A stretch of DNA of 52,497 bases from Oscillospiraceae bacterium (GCA_003512525.1 DOQG01000015.1:14154-66650), one strand, 5' to 3'; shown: positions 17,192 to 26,164, counted from the first letter of the stretch. The notes: generated by a model not told the origin, from the letters alone. A program made the numbers and translations.

Positions 17192-18631
17192 TTATTCAAC
17201 AGTGAGGTCGGGGAATGAACCCTTAACGAGCTTCTTGAATGCATTTATAGCGTCATCCTTTGTAGCATATGTGCCATCGAGGTAACCCTGAACTGATGTG
17301 TTGAAGTGACCCTTGATTACTGAGTCATACTTTGTGATCATACCATCCATCTTGATGCCTTCAGCTGCTGTGTAGAGAATAGCGAACTGATCCTGACCAT
17401 CCTTGAGGAGTAAGTTCTTGTTTGTCTTTGCTTCAGCGATATCCTTCATAACAGTCTTGTTATTGCAGAAGTCGCCTGTGAACTCTGTGTACTTCTTCAT
17501 TGTATCAGCATTTGTTGTAAAGAACTCAACGAACTGCTTAGCAAGTGACTTGTTGTCGCACTTTGTTGAAACGCCGAGCCATGTACCGCCCCAGAAGTAG
17601 TTTGTAGGACCTGCACAGAATGCCATCTCGTAAGTAGGCTTTACTTCTGTACCTTCGCCTGTGCCCTTAGCAAAGCTGTAAAGGATCGAGCTTGTACCTG
17701 TTGTAAGACCCCATGTAGGAACGAAGTCACCGAGAGCTGTACCATCCTGAACTGCTGCGTACCAAGCATCCTGCCACTGAGGAACATCTGCCATGTACTT
17801 ATTGTCCTTGAATGACTTAGCAATATCATAGAAGTCAGGAGCTGTATCCATCTCGAGCTTGCCGTCAACTACCCAAGCCTTTGTTCTGTTAGCCTGGTAT
17901 ACCTGCCAGAGACCACCCTCTGTAGCCTGTAAAGATGTCTTTCCGCCGCTCTTATCATAGAGTGTCTTAGCTGTAGACTGGAATGTATCCCAGTCCTTAA
18001 CGAGTGCCTGCATCTCATCAGGATTATTAACGCCGAGGTATTTCTTAGCGAGGTCTGCTCTGTAAGCGAAACCACCGGGAGCTGCCTGGAATGAAGCACC
18101 CTTGAGAACGCCTGCATCATTCTTACCGATCGCTACTGTGTAGCCGTAAGCATCTGAATAAGCTGATTCTTCAATGCCGAGTGCTGAGAGAGGAGCTGTC
18201 AGCTGGTCATCGTTGATGTACTGGAGAATCCAGTCAGCTTCAAGACACATAAGGTCTGCATCGCCGTCACCCTTGAGGTACTGCTGGTACTGGTCACGTC
18301 CGCCTTCACCGTTTGAACCCTGCTTGCTGATCTCGATCTTGTCTTCAGGTGTTCCTGTTTCCTTGCAGAACAGCTTAACCATGTTAACGATATCTGAGTT
18401 TGACTCCCAAGCGAGGATTGTCAGCTTGTCGCCGTCATCCTTGAGCTCTGTTGCTTCTGTCTTGCTCTCTTCGTTCTTGCTCGAATCGTCAGTCTTGCTT
18501 GAGTCTTCAGTCTTGCTCGAATCTGTTGTAGAAGATCCTGTTGAGCTTGTAGCATTGTTGCTTGAGCAACCGGCTACTGCGCCGAGAATAGACGCAGATG
18601 CTAATACAGCTGCTAAAATTCTTTTCTTCAT
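17192..18631 (-). CDS. Sugar-binding lipoprotein of ABC transporter
   Basis: Extracellular solute-binding protein of 479 residues, family 1 (CUT1 type). The lipoprotein signal peptide ends in the lipobox AVAGC with Cys22 to be lipidated. A low-complexity Ser/Thr/Asp/Glu/Lys linker (about 25-65, repeated DSSKT units) tethers the domain to the cell surface. The binding domain follows, with KLTILAWESNSDIVNMVKLF at its start. It is the first gene of the operon, with GGAGG before the ATG and a promoter overlapped by a LacI/CcpA-like site. Ligand unknown. Confidence 0.92.
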   Translation of the reverse strand: MKKRILAAVLASASILGAVAGCSSNNATSSTGSSTTDSSKTEDSSKTDDSSKNEESKTEATELKDDGDKLTILAWESNSDIVNMVKLFCKETGTPEDKIEISKQGSNGEGGRDQYQQYLKGDGDADLMCLEADWILQYINDDQLTAPLSALGIEESAYSDAYGYTVAIGKNDAGVLKGASFQAAPGGFAYRADLAKKYLGVNNPDEMQALVKDWDTFQSTAKTLYDKSGGKTSLQATEGGLWQVYQANRTKAWVVDGKLEMDTAPDFYDIAKSFKDNKYMADVPQWQDAWYAAVQDGTALGDFVPTWGLTTGTSSILYSFAKGTGEGTEVKPTYEMAFCAGPTNYFWGGTWLGVSTKCDNKSLAKQFVEFFTTNADTMKKYTEFTGDFCNNKTVMKDIAEAKTNKNLLLKDGQDQFAILYTAAEGIKMDGMITKYDSVIKGHFNTSVQGYLDGTYATKDDAINAFKKLVKGSFPDLTVE

Positions 18632-18863
18632 TGGTAATTCCTCCAGAAGTATTCGTTTTTGTGTAATATAGTCTTTACTATAAACACTGCCTGACCTTTC
18701 GGTCGCGTTTAAGAGGAAGTGTAACTCACCTTGAGAATTTACCGTTTCAGTTGAAGCTCCCGTTATATGACGTTATATCTAACTTCATATAGGACAATGG
18801 ATAATTCACTAAAAACCGCGTATACTCATCAAAAGTTTTGTTTACTTTTTCCTCGCTGACATA

Positions 18864-18900
18864 ATGATATCACACATTAAACAAATTTGCAAGCGTTTTG
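18864..18900 (-). promoter_or_regulatory. Sugar ABC promoter with overlapping LacI/CcpA-like site
   Basis: On the minus strand TTGCAA (18887-18892), 17 nt, TATCAT (18864-18869). The -35 overlaps a LacI-family half-palindrome, TGCAAGCGTTTTG on the plus strand (18888-18900), a position suited to repression. Confidence 0.65.
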
Positions 18901-18924
18901 GGAGATAAGTTGTGTTTTTTTACC

Positions 18925-18936
18925 GTAAACGTTTAC
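18925..18936. promoter_or_regulatory. LacI/CcpA-type operator GTAAACGTTTAC
   Basis: Perfect 12-bp palindrome with the CG-centred LacI-family pattern (cre-like), upstream of the sugar ABC promoter. Confidence 0.65.
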
Positions 18937-19073
18937 AAAAATCGTTTTTTGAAGTTTTTTTCGTGATTTTGCACAAAATTCAGTTACAACTTTGTAACAA
19001 ATCAGTTTCAACTCAATTACTGATTTTGCTGATTTTTCGCATTACAATCGATATTTTTCATTTTGTAACGAGA

Positions 19074-19089
19074 TGTAAACGATTTTACA
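19074..19089. promoter_or_regulatory. Second LacI-type operator
   Basis: TGTAAACGATTTTACA, perfect 6-bp arms TGTAAA/TTTACA. It lies about 140 bp from the other palindrome, compatible with looping between operators, and within the divergent spacer before the purine operon. The rest of 18937-19199 is AT-rich without a credible gene. Confidence 0.55.
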
Positions 19090-19199
19090 CTAAATTAACT
19101 CACAAAAAGTTTATTAAGTAATAAATGTGCATATAGCACAAAAACAAAATGAGATAATTGTTGAAAAAGCACAATTTGAGAGATTTTCCGCTTTAGCAC

Positions 19200-19228
19200 T
19201 TGAATTTGTTATTAAAATAAGGTAAAAT
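19200..19228 (+). promoter_or_regulatory. Promoter of the purine operon
   Basis: TTGAAT (19200-19205), 17 nt, TAAAAT (19223-19228). Transcription would start about 20 nt before the leader ORF. No purine riboswitch is recognisable between here and purE. Confidence 0.6.
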
Positions 19229-19256
19229 GATATAGTAACAAGTACGGAGGGAAAGC

Positions 19257-19364
19257 ATGAGATCTATGAATAAAATACAGCTTACAACAGCTTTGATAAG
19301 CCTCGGTAAATTTTCATATATGTCTTTTTCTACGCCGTATTATAAGAATAAGTGTATTTTTTAA
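19257..19364 (+). CDS. 35-codon leader ORF before purE
   Basis: Short ORF (MRSMNKIQLTTALISLGKFS then a Ser/Tyr/Phe-rich half, ending KNKCIF) with an excellent GGAGGG site 7 nt before ATG. Its TAA stop (19362-19364) lies at the base of the hairpin that precedes purE. This arrangement suggests a translated leader that influences termination. Evidence for expression is only the ribosome site, promoter and position; it could also be a free-standing microprotein. No run of one amino acid points to a sensed metabolite. Confidence 0.5.
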   Translation: MRSMNKIQLTTALISLGKFSYMSFSTPYYKNKCIF

Positions 19365-19399
19365 GCTGTGCAATGTGATTACACAGCTTTATTTATTTT
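19363..19399 (+). terminator. Attenuator-like hairpin before purE
   Basis: AAGCTGTG (19363-19370) pairs with CACAGCTT (19382-19389), followed by TATTTATTTT. It lies after the leader ORF stop and 19 nt before purE. Confidence 0.65.
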
Positions 19400-19417
19400 C
19401 TGAAAGGATGTTCGTAA

Positions 19418-19915
19418 ATGAAAAAAGTAGCCATAGTAATGGGAAGCGACTCGGATCTGCCTATCGTTAAAAAAGCGGCTCAGGTGCTTAAGGACTTCGG
19501 AGTTCCTACAGAGCTTCGTGTTCTTTCGGCACACCGTTGTGCCGCAGAGGTATCCGAGTTTGCAAGAAACGCCGAAAAGAACGGCACAGGCGTTATAATC
19601 GCCGCAGCAGGCAAAGCGGCTCATCTTGCCGGTGCTATCGCAGGACAGACTCCCCTGCCCGTTATCGGCATTCCGATAAAAGCAAGTGCTCTTGAGGGTA
19701 TTGACGCACTTCTGTCAACAGTCCAGATGCCGGCAGGTGTACCGGTTGCAACTGTAGCTATAGACGGCGCCGCAAATGCGGCATTCCTCGCTGTACAGAT
19801 ACTTGCGGTATCTGACGATGCACTTATGGACAAGATGAAAGCATACCGTTCGGCACAGACCGCAAAGGTTCTTGAAGCCGACAAGAAAATGGAGCAGGTA
19901 CTTGCCGAGCTTTGA
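19418..19915 (+). CDS. purE: N5-CAIR mutase
   Basis: Class I PurE of 165 residues, converting N5-carboxyaminoimidazole ribonucleotide to CAIR in purine synthesis. Signatures are the N-terminal MGSDSDLPIVKKAAQVL, the active-site SAHRCA (His) and the glycine-rich AAGKAAHLAGAIAG. Relatives often have GGAAHLPG here, so the AAGKAAHLAG form is a mild variant. AAAGGATG lies upstream. It is the first enzyme gene of the purine operon. Its usual partner purK is not present in the window. Confidence 0.93.
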   Translation: MKKVAIVMGSDSDLPIVKKAAQVLKDFGVPTELRVLSAHRCAAEVSEFARNAEKNGTGVIIAAAGKAAHLAGAIAGQTPLPVIGIPIKASALEGIDALLSTVQMPAGVPVATVAIDGAANAAFLAVQILAVSDDALMDKMKAYRSAQTAKVLEADKKMEQVLAEL

Positions 19916-19984
19916 TCGGTGTACTATATATAATAGGATTTAACAAAATTACGGCATAGCCGTGTGAAGGAAAGGATAAACACA

Positions 19985-20695
19985 ATGGAAAAGAAAGAAC
20001 AGCTCTACGAAGGAAAAGCAAAGAAGGTTTTCGCGACCGACGACCCCAATCTCGTGATCGTATCCTATAAGGACGATGCAACGGCATTCAACGGCCTTAA
20101 GAAAGGTACTATCTCCGGTAAGGGCGTTATCAATAACAGAATGACAAACTATATGTTTAAGCTTCTTGAAAAGGCAGGAGTTCCGACTCACCTTGTTAAA
20201 GAACTTAACGACAGAGAAACGCTCGTAAAGAAGGTTTCTATAGTTCCCCTCGAAGTAATCGTAAGAAACGTTGCCGCAGGAAGCTTCTCAAAGAAGCTCG
20301 GCATTGAGGAAGGCACAAAGCTCCTCTGCCCCACGCTTGAATTCAGCTACAAGAATGATGATCTGGGCGATCCTTTCATCAACGACTACTATGCACTCGC
20401 ACTCGGTCTTGCAACAAAGGAAGAGATCGACCTTATCTCAAAGTACGCTTTTAAGGTAAACGAGTTTATGCTTGACTTCTTCAAGAAGCTCAACATTGAC
20501 CTTATCGACTTCAAGATCGAATTTGGCAAGACAGCGGACGGTACAATAATCCTCGCTGATGAGATCTCTCCCGATACTTGCCGTTTCTGGGACAGCACAA
20601 CTCACGAAAAGCTTGACAAGGATCGTTTCCGTCGCGATATGGGCGGCGTTGAGGACGCTTACGCAGAGATCATGAAGCGTCTTATGGGTGAATGA
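19985..20695 (+). CDS. purC: SAICAR synthetase
   Basis: Phosphoribosylaminoimidazole-succinocarboxamide synthase of 236 residues; joins CAIR and aspartate with ATP. Motifs are LYEGKAKKVF at the N-terminus, PLEVIVRNVAAGSFSKKLGI and the ATP/metal site LADEISPDTCRFWD. I start at ATG 19985 with AAGGA upstream; the in-frame ATG at 19964 would place the ribosome site inside the gene. Second gene of the operon. Confidence 0.94.
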   Translation: MEKKEQLYEGKAKKVFATDDPNLVIVSYKDDATAFNGLKKGTISGKGVINNRMTNYMFKLLEKAGVPTHLVKELNDRETLVKKVSIVPLEVIVRNVAAGSFSKKLGIEEGTKLLCPTLEFSYKNDDLGDPFINDYYALALGLATKEEIDLISKYAFKVNEFMLDFFKKLNIDLIDFKIEFGKTADGTIILADEISPDTCRFWDSTTHEKLDKDRFRRDMGGVEDAYAEIMKRLMGE

Positions 20696-20738
20696 TCACT
20701 TCCGGTAAAATAATCTATAGGAAAAGGCAGGATAATAT

Positions 20739-22163
20739 ATGGGTGGATTTTTCGGTGCAGCTTCAAACAATGACTGCATAACCGATGTTTTCTTCGGAAC
20801 AGACTATCACTCCCACCTCGGAACACGCAGAGGCGGTATGACCGCATACAGCCCCGACAGAGGCTTTCAGCGTGCTATACACAGTATTGAAAACTCACCG
20901 TTCAGAACGAAGTTTGAACAGGACGCTACGGAGATGAGAGGAAAGCTGTGTATCGGCTGTATCAGCGATACCGACCCTCAGCCCATTCTGGTGCGTTCAA
21001 AGCTCGGAATTTACTCAATATGCAGTGTCGGCATTATCAGAAACGCTGAACAGCTTTCTGCCGAGCTGCTCGAGAGCGGCTGTGCGAACTTTGAAACAAT
21101 GAGCAGCGGAAGTATCAACTCAGGCTCGCTCATCGGTGCGCTTATCGCACAGAAGGACAATTTTACCGATGGCATAAGGTATGCTCAGAGCAAGATCGAC
21201 GGTACGATGTCACTTATCATTCTCACAAAGGACGGAATTATCGCCGCAAGGGATCAGTATGGCAGACTTCCTATCATTGTAGGAAAAAGAAGTGACGGCT
21301 ACTGCGTATCGCTCGAATCGTTCGCGTTCCAGAAGCTCGGCTACAGCACATATAAAGAGCTTCGTCCCGGCGAGATAGATATGATAACCGCGGACGGCTG
21401 TGAGGTGCTCAGCGACGGCGATGAAAGCAAGATGCATATATGCTCGTTCATGTGGACATATTACGGCTATCCGAATGCGGTATATGAGGGTGTGACCGTT
21501 GAAACGATGCGAACCCGCAACGGCGAGATCATGGCGGAGAACGATATAAAGAACGGTAAGCTGCCGGACGTTGACTATGTATGCGGTATTCCGGATTCGG
21601 GCGTACCTCACGCAATAGGCTACGCAAACAGGAGCGGTATCCCGTTTGCTCGTCCTTTCATAAAATATACCCCCACATGGCCAAGAAGCTTTATGCCGAC
21701 CAACCAGACAATGAGAAATCAGGTCGCTAAGATGAAGCTTATCCCGGTCCATGAGCTTATCGAGGGCAAGAAGCTGCTGTTCGTTGACGACAGCATAGTA
21801 AGAGGAACTCAGATGAGAGAAACAGTAGAGTTCCTTTATGAGAACGGTGCTAAGGAAGTACATATGCGCAGTGCCTGTCCTCCGATAATGTACGGTTGCA
21901 AGTATCTCAACTTCTCCCGCAGTACATCGGAGATGGAGCTGATCGCAAGACAGATAATTGATGAGGCCGAGGGTGCAGATGGTATCAGATTTATCGACGA
22001 GTACAGTGACACCAACACAGAGAGAGGCAGGAAGCTCCGCGAGGAGATATGTCGCAGATTAAAGCTGACATCGCTTGAGTTCCAGTCGCTTGAGGGTACT
22101 GTACGGGCAATAGGCAAGCCACAGTGTGAGCTTTGCACTTATTGCTGGAACGGAAAGGAATGA
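20739..22163 (+). CDS. PurF-like protein lacking the N-terminal nucleophile Cys
   Basis: Amidophosphoribosyltransferase paralogue of 474 residues directly before a canonical purF. The Ntn-type glutaminase half is recognisable, but the N-terminus reads MGGFFGAASNND where active enzymes expose Cys (CGIFG/CGVFG). The catalytic nucleophile is replaced by Gly, so glutaminase activity is not expected. The PRPP site is intact (FVDDSIVRGTQMRE), and Cys residues at HICSF, YGCKYL and CELCTYC match the iron-sulfur ligands of the B. subtilis type enzyme. Possible roles are an ammonia-dependent enzyme, a PurF partner, or a regulator. It overlaps purF by ATGA, indicating coupling. Confidence 0.85.
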   Translation: MGGFFGAASNNDCITDVFFGTDYHSHLGTRRGGMTAYSPDRGFQRAIHSIENSPFRTKFEQDATEMRGKLCIGCISDTDPQPILVRSKLGIYSICSVGIIRNAEQLSAELLESGCANFETMSSGSINSGSLIGALIAQKDNFTDGIRYAQSKIDGTMSLIILTKDGIIAARDQYGRLPIIVGKRSDGYCVSLESFAFQKLGYSTYKELRPGEIDMITADGCEVLSDGDESKMHICSFMWTYYGYPNAVYEGVTVETMRTRNGEIMAENDIKNGKLPDVDYVCGIPDSGVPHAIGYANRSGIPFARPFIKYTPTWPRSFMPTNQTMRNQVAKMKLIPVHELIEGKKLLFVDDSIVRGTQMRETVEFLYENGAKEVHMRSACPPIMYGCKYLNFSRSTSEMELIARQIIDEAEGADGIRFIDEYSDTNTERGRKLREEICRRLKLTSLEFQSLEGTVRAIGKPQCELCTYCWNGKE

Positions 22164-23623
22164 CTCCATTGACAAACGGTTTGCACGAAGAGTGCGGTGT
22201 GTTCGGTGTTTTTGCAAAAGAAAAGACCAATGTAGCCGCAACCACATATTACGGACTATTTGCATTACAGCACAGAGGACAGGAAAGCTGCGGCATTGTC
22301 GTGAACGATGACGGTGTGTTCAACTCCTACAAGGATACGGGACTTGTGAACGATGTGTTCACTCCCGAGCGGCTTGACGGACTGGGACAGGGTAATATGG
22401 CAGTAGGTCATGTGCGTTACGGCACTACAGGAGCCAATGCCCGCCTTAATGCTCAGCCTATCCTCGTAAATCACTATAAAGGAAGAATGGCGCTTGCTCA
22501 CAACGGCAACCTAGTAAATACTTATGAGCTTCGCCACGAGCTTGAAAAGCAGGGCTCGATCTTCCACACTACAAGCGACACAGAGGTAATAAGCTACCTT
22601 ATAACAAAGGAAAGGCTTGAAGCCCCGTCTATAGAAGAGGCTCTCAACCGTGCCATGAACAGGATAAACGGTGCATATTCGCTGGTTATCATGTCACCCG
22701 CAAAGCTTATCGCCGCCCGTGATGAAAACGGTTTCAGACCGCTTTGTTACGGTGTGACCGAGGATGGAACATATATAGTAGGCTCCGAAAGCTGTGCGCT
22801 TGACTCAGTAGGTGCAAAGTTCGTAAGGGATCTTCTCCCCGGCGAGATCGTTGTATTTGACGAGAGCGGAGTACGCTCTATAAAAGACCATTGCGGCAAG
22901 CGTCCGCATTCAATGTGCGTTTTCGAATATATCTACTTTGCCCGTCCGGACTCGGTCATCGAGGGTGCATCGGTGCACGAGGCAAGACTGCGTGCAGGTG
23001 CTTTCTTAGCGCTTGAACACCCGGTGCAGGCTGATATAGTGATCGGCGTTCCCGACTCGGGAATAGATGCCGCCATAGGCTATTCTCACCAGTCGGGTAT
23101 ACCCTACGGTATCGGCTTTATCAAGAACAAGTACATCGGCAGGACCTTTATCTCTCCCGGACAATCGTCAAGAGAGGACAAGGTAAGGATAAAGCTTAAT
23201 GTAGTAGCAAGCGTGGTAAAGGGCAAGCGTGTGGTGCTGATTGACGACTCTATTGTAAGAGGCACTACAAGCGGCAGAATTGTAAAATTACTGCGTGAGG
23301 CAGGAGCTACGGAAGTCCATATGAGAGTTTCCGCTCCGCCGTTTCTGAACCCATGCTATTACGGCACGGATATCGATTCAAGGGATCATCTCATTGCTTG
23401 TCACCACACGGTTGAAGAGATAAGCGATATAATCGGTACAGATTCGCTCGGTTATCTGAGCGTGGAAAACGCAAAGAAGCTTGCGGTACACGCAAACGGC
23501 TGTGAATGCGGTTATTGCACCGCTTGTTTCAGCGGAGAATACCCCACTGATATTCCCACGGAAATGCACAAGGATAAATTCGACAGAAAAATCAGCGAAA
23601 GCAAAGAAAAAACCACCACATAA
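22160..23623 (+). CDS. purF: Amidophosphoribosyltransferase (PurF)
   Basis: Committed enzyme of purine synthesis: PRPP + glutamine to phosphoribosylamine. The ATG at 22160 overlaps the previous stop. It gives an 11-residue propeptide (MTPLTNGLHEE) before Cys12 of CGVFGVF, the arrangement of the B. subtilis-type enzyme whose propeptide is cleaved to free the nucleophile. Iron-sulfur ligands (PHSMCVFEY, NPCYYG, CGYCTAC) and the PRPP loop VLIDDSIVRGTTSGR are present. The start at 22133 is rejected because it destroys this match. 487 residues, normal length. Confidence 0.95.
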   Translation: MTPLTNGLHEECGVFGVFAKEKTNVAATTYYGLFALQHRGQESCGIVVNDDGVFNSYKDTGLVNDVFTPERLDGLGQGNMAVGHVRYGTTGANARLNAQPILVNHYKGRMALAHNGNLVNTYELRHELEKQGSIFHTTSDTEVISYLITKERLEAPSIEEALNRAMNRINGAYSLVIMSPAKLIAARDENGFRPLCYGVTEDGTYIVGSESCALDSVGAKFVRDLLPGEIVVFDESGVRSIKDHCGKRPHSMCVFEYIYFARPDSVIEGASVHEARLRAGAFLALEHPVQADIVIGVPDSGIDAAIGYSHQSGIPYGIGFIKNKYIGRTFISPGQSSREDKVRIKLNVVASVVKGKRVVLIDDSIVRGTTSGRIVKLLREAGATEVHMRVSAPPFLNPCYYGTDIDSRDHLIACHHTVEEISDIIGTDSLGYLSVENAKKLAVHANGCECGYCTACFSGEYPTDIPTEMHKDKFDRKISESKEKTTT

Positions 23624-23657
23624 GGACATCAGTCCCCAAACGGAAGGAATTATTATT

Positions 23658-24695
23658 ATGAAGAACAGTTTTTCAGAAAGCTATAAAGCAGCAGGCGTTG
23701 ACGTTACCGCAGGCTACGAAGGTGTTCGTCTGATGAAAAAGGACGTTGAACGCACCAATATCCCCGGTGTGCTTACAGGCATAGGCGGATTCGGCGGTCT
23801 GTTCCAGCTTGATATTGCAGATATGAAAGAACCCGTACTCGTTTCGGGTACAGACGGTGTCGGCACAAAGCTCAAGCTCGCAATGCTGATGGATAAGCAC
23901 GATACGATCGGTATAGATGCGGTCGCTATGTGCGTAAATGATATAATCTGCTGCGGTGCAAAGCCTCTTTATTTCCTTGACTATATTGCTATAGGCAAGA
24001 ACGTGCCCGAAAAGGTAGTCGCTATAGTAAAGGGCGTTGCTGACGGCTGTGTACAGTCAGGCTGTGCGCTTATAGGCGGTGAAACCGCTGAGCATCCCGG
24101 AATGATGCCCGAAGACGAATATGACATCGCAGGCTATTCAACAGGTGTTGTTGACAAGTCGAAGATAATCGACAACAGCACCGTAAAGGAAGGCGACATC
24201 ATAATCGGCCTTGCTTCCACAGGCGTTCATTCAAACGGCTTCTCTCTTGTAAGAAAGGTGTTCAACATAAACAGCAAGGAAGTTCTCGATGAAGTCCTCC
24301 CCACAGGAAAAACTCTCGGTGAAACACTCCTTACACCTACAAAGATATATGTAAAGCCCATTTTGGAGCTTATCTCAAAGAAGAACGTAAAGGCTATCTC
24401 GCATATCACAGGCGGCGGCTTCAACGAGAACGTTCCCCGTTCACTCCCCGACGGCTTCACAGCAAAGATTACAAAGCACAGCTACGAAGTGCCTTATATC
24501 TTCAAGCACTTACAGGAAGTCGGAAACATCTCCGAACACGATATGTACAATACTTTCAATATGGGTATCGGTATGACTGTTGTAGTTGATAAAGACGATG
24601 CCGATGAAGCTGTACAGATACTCAGAAACGCAGGCGTTGAAAGCTACTGCATCGGTGAAATAATCAAGGGTGACGAGGGCATCATAATTGAGTAA
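23658..24695 (+). CDS. purM: AIR synthetase (FGAM cyclo-ligase)
   Basis: Phosphoribosylformylglycinamidine cyclo-ligase of 345 residues. The sequence begins MKNSFSESYKAAGVDVTAGY, the common PurM opening, and continues with PVLVSGTDGVGTKLKLA (ATP site), MCVNDIICCGAKPLYFLDY and LIGGETAEHPGMM. ATG 23658 has GGAAGGA upstream; the longer frame from 23481 overlaps purF and is rejected. It overlaps purN by 8 nt. Confidence 0.95.
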   Translation: MKNSFSESYKAAGVDVTAGYEGVRLMKKDVERTNIPGVLTGIGGFGGLFQLDIADMKEPVLVSGTDGVGTKLKLAMLMDKHDTIGIDAVAMCVNDIICCGAKPLYFLDYIAIGKNVPEKVVAIVKGVADGCVQSGCALIGGETAEHPGMMPEDEYDIAGYSTGVVDKSKIIDNSTVKEGDIIIGLASTGVHSNGFSLVRKVFNINSKEVLDEVLPTGKTLGETLLTPTKIYVKPILELISKKNVKAISHITGGGFNENVPRSLPDGFTAKITKHSYEVPYIFKHLQEVGNISEHDMYNTFNMGIGMTVVVDKDDADEAVQILRNAGVESYCIGEIIKGDEGIIIE

Positions 24696-25323
24696 TATGA
24701 AAAATATCGTTGTACTTGTATCGGGCGGCGGAACTAACCTGCAAGCACTTATTGATGCCGAAAAGTCAGAGGGGCTCGGCGGAGGTAAGATCACCTGCGT
24801 TATCGCGTCAAAGCCCGATGCCTACGCACTGACAAGAGCCGCAGATAACGGCATAAAGACAAGAGTTCTCGCAAGACGTGACTATGCCGATGTTGCCGCT
24901 TACAGCAAGGCTATGGCTGACGCTTTAAAGGAAGAGCAGGCTGACCTTGTTATCTATGCAGGCTTTATGACAATACTTGACGAGCAGGTATGCGACGCAT
25001 TCAGGTATAAGATGATAAACGTCCACCCTGCCCTTATCCCCTCTTTCTGCGGAAAGGGCTACTACGGACTTCACGTTCACGAGGAAGCGCTTAAAAAGGG
25101 CGTAAAGGTAACAGGCGCTACCGTTCATTTTGTAACAGCGGAATGTGACGCAGGACCTATCATTCTGCAAAAGGCAGTTGAGGTCAGAAACGGCGACACC
25201 CCCGAAGTTCTTCAGAAACGTGTTATGGAGCAGGCGGAATGGAAGATACTCCCCCATGCCGCACGTCTTTTCTGCGAGGGAAAGATAACCGTGAAAGACG
25301 GCATAACCGTTATCGACGATTGA
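24688..25323 (+). CDS. purN: GAR formyltransferase
   Basis: 10-formyl-THF-dependent glycinamide ribonucleotide transformylase, 211 residues. Motifs are VLVSGGGTNLQALIDA (phosphate loop), INVHPALIPSFCGKGYYGLH (active-site Asn and His) and the downstream catalytic Asp in ECDAGPII. I prefer TTG 24688 because GAGGG lies 8 nt upstream; ATG 24697 is the alternative and differs by three residues. The TTG start lies inside the end of purM, so translation is coupled. Confidence 0.93.
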   Translation: MSNMKNIVVLVSGGGTNLQALIDAEKSEGLGGGKITCVIASKPDAYALTRAADNGIKTRVLARRDYADVAAYSKAMADALKEEQADLVIYAGFMTILDEQVCDAFRYKMINVHPALIPSFCGKGYYGLHVHEEALKKGVKVTGATVHFVTAECDAGPIILQKAVEVRNGDTPEVLQKRVMEQAEWKILPHAARLFCEGKITVKDGITVIDD

Positions 25324-25427
25324 ACCTTATGTCAGCATTATCCCGACTAAACGGGATTTTGAGGACGTTATAACAAGTTATATTCAGAAAACTGCGTGTT
25401 CCACGCAAAAACGCAACAGGAGGCTAT

Positions 25428-26144
25428 ATGGAAGTTGTAACACTTGAAAAAGAGCTTAACTCTCTTGCTTATCACGGCAGAGGCATCGTGATAGGAAAAT
25501 CCGCAGACGGCAAAAAAGCTGTCATCGCCTACTTTATTATGGGCAGAAGCGAAAACAGCCGTAACAGAATTTTTGTAGAGGACGGCGAGGGTATCAGAAC
25601 ACAGGCTTTTGATGAAAGCAAGATGGAAGATCCCCATCTCATCATTTATGCACCCGTAAGAGTTCTCGGCAACAAGACGATAGTTACAAACGGCGACCAG
25701 ACCGACACTATCTATGAGCTTATGGACAAGCAGATGACATTCGAGCAGGCTCTCAGAACAAGAGAATTTGAAGATGACAAGCCCAACTACACACCGAGAA
25801 TTTCCGGTATAGTCCACCTTGACAACGGCGAAATGAATTTTGCAATGTCTATCTTAAAGAGCGCAGACGGCGACGGCTCATCATGTCAGAGATACACCTA
25901 CGCTTACAGCAATCCCTTAAACGGCAAGGGCAAGTTCATTCACACCTACAAGTGTGACGGCAACCCCCTGCCGAGCTACGAAGGCGAGCCTAAAACAGTG
26001 GTTATTCCCGATACGGATATAGACACGTTCACATCAATGGTATGGGAAAACCTCAATGCAGACAACAAGGTTTCACTCTTTACACGTTATATCGACATTG
26101 CCACAGGCAAGTATGAATCACGCATAGTAAACAAAAACAAGTAA
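25428..26144 (+). CDS. purO: IMP cyclohydrolase, archaeal PurO type
   Basis: Protein of 238 residues resembling PurO, the IMP cyclohydrolase best known in archaea. It closes FAICAR to IMP as the last step of purine synthesis. The N-terminal block LAYHGRGIVIGKSADGKKAV followed by YFIMGRSENSRNRIF is the hallmark. It is unrelated in sequence to the cyclohydrolase half of PurH. Position directly before a stand-alone AICAR formyltransferase gene supports the role. CAGGAGG precedes the ATG. The 104-nt gap after purN holds only a weak TCCCG/CGGGA hairpin. Confidence 0.88.
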   Translation: MEVVTLEKELNSLAYHGRGIVIGKSADGKKAVIAYFIMGRSENSRNRIFVEDGEGIRTQAFDESKMEDPHLIIYAPVRVLGNKTIVTNGDQTDTIYELMDKQMTFEQALRTREFEDDKPNYTPRISGIVHLDNGEMNFAMSILKSADGDGSSCQRYTYAYSNPLNGKGKFIHTYKCDGNPLPSYEGEPKTVVIPDTDIDTFTSMVWENLNADNKVSLFTRYIDIATGKYESRIVNKNK

Positions 26145-26164
26145 GCGAAAGGAACTTTACTACA

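Noticed and set aside
18912..19121. 69-codon plus-strand frame in the sugar operon control region
   Set aside because: Overlaps two operator palindromes, has no ribosome site and is AT-rich noise.
19230..19417. Purine riboswitch upstream of purE
   Set aside because: The conserved core of purine riboswitches and a three-way junction are not seen; a leader ORF with hairpin fits better.
21210..21863. Minus-strand open frame inside the PurF-like gene
   Set aside because: Shadow of a conserved coding frame; no ribosome site or motif.
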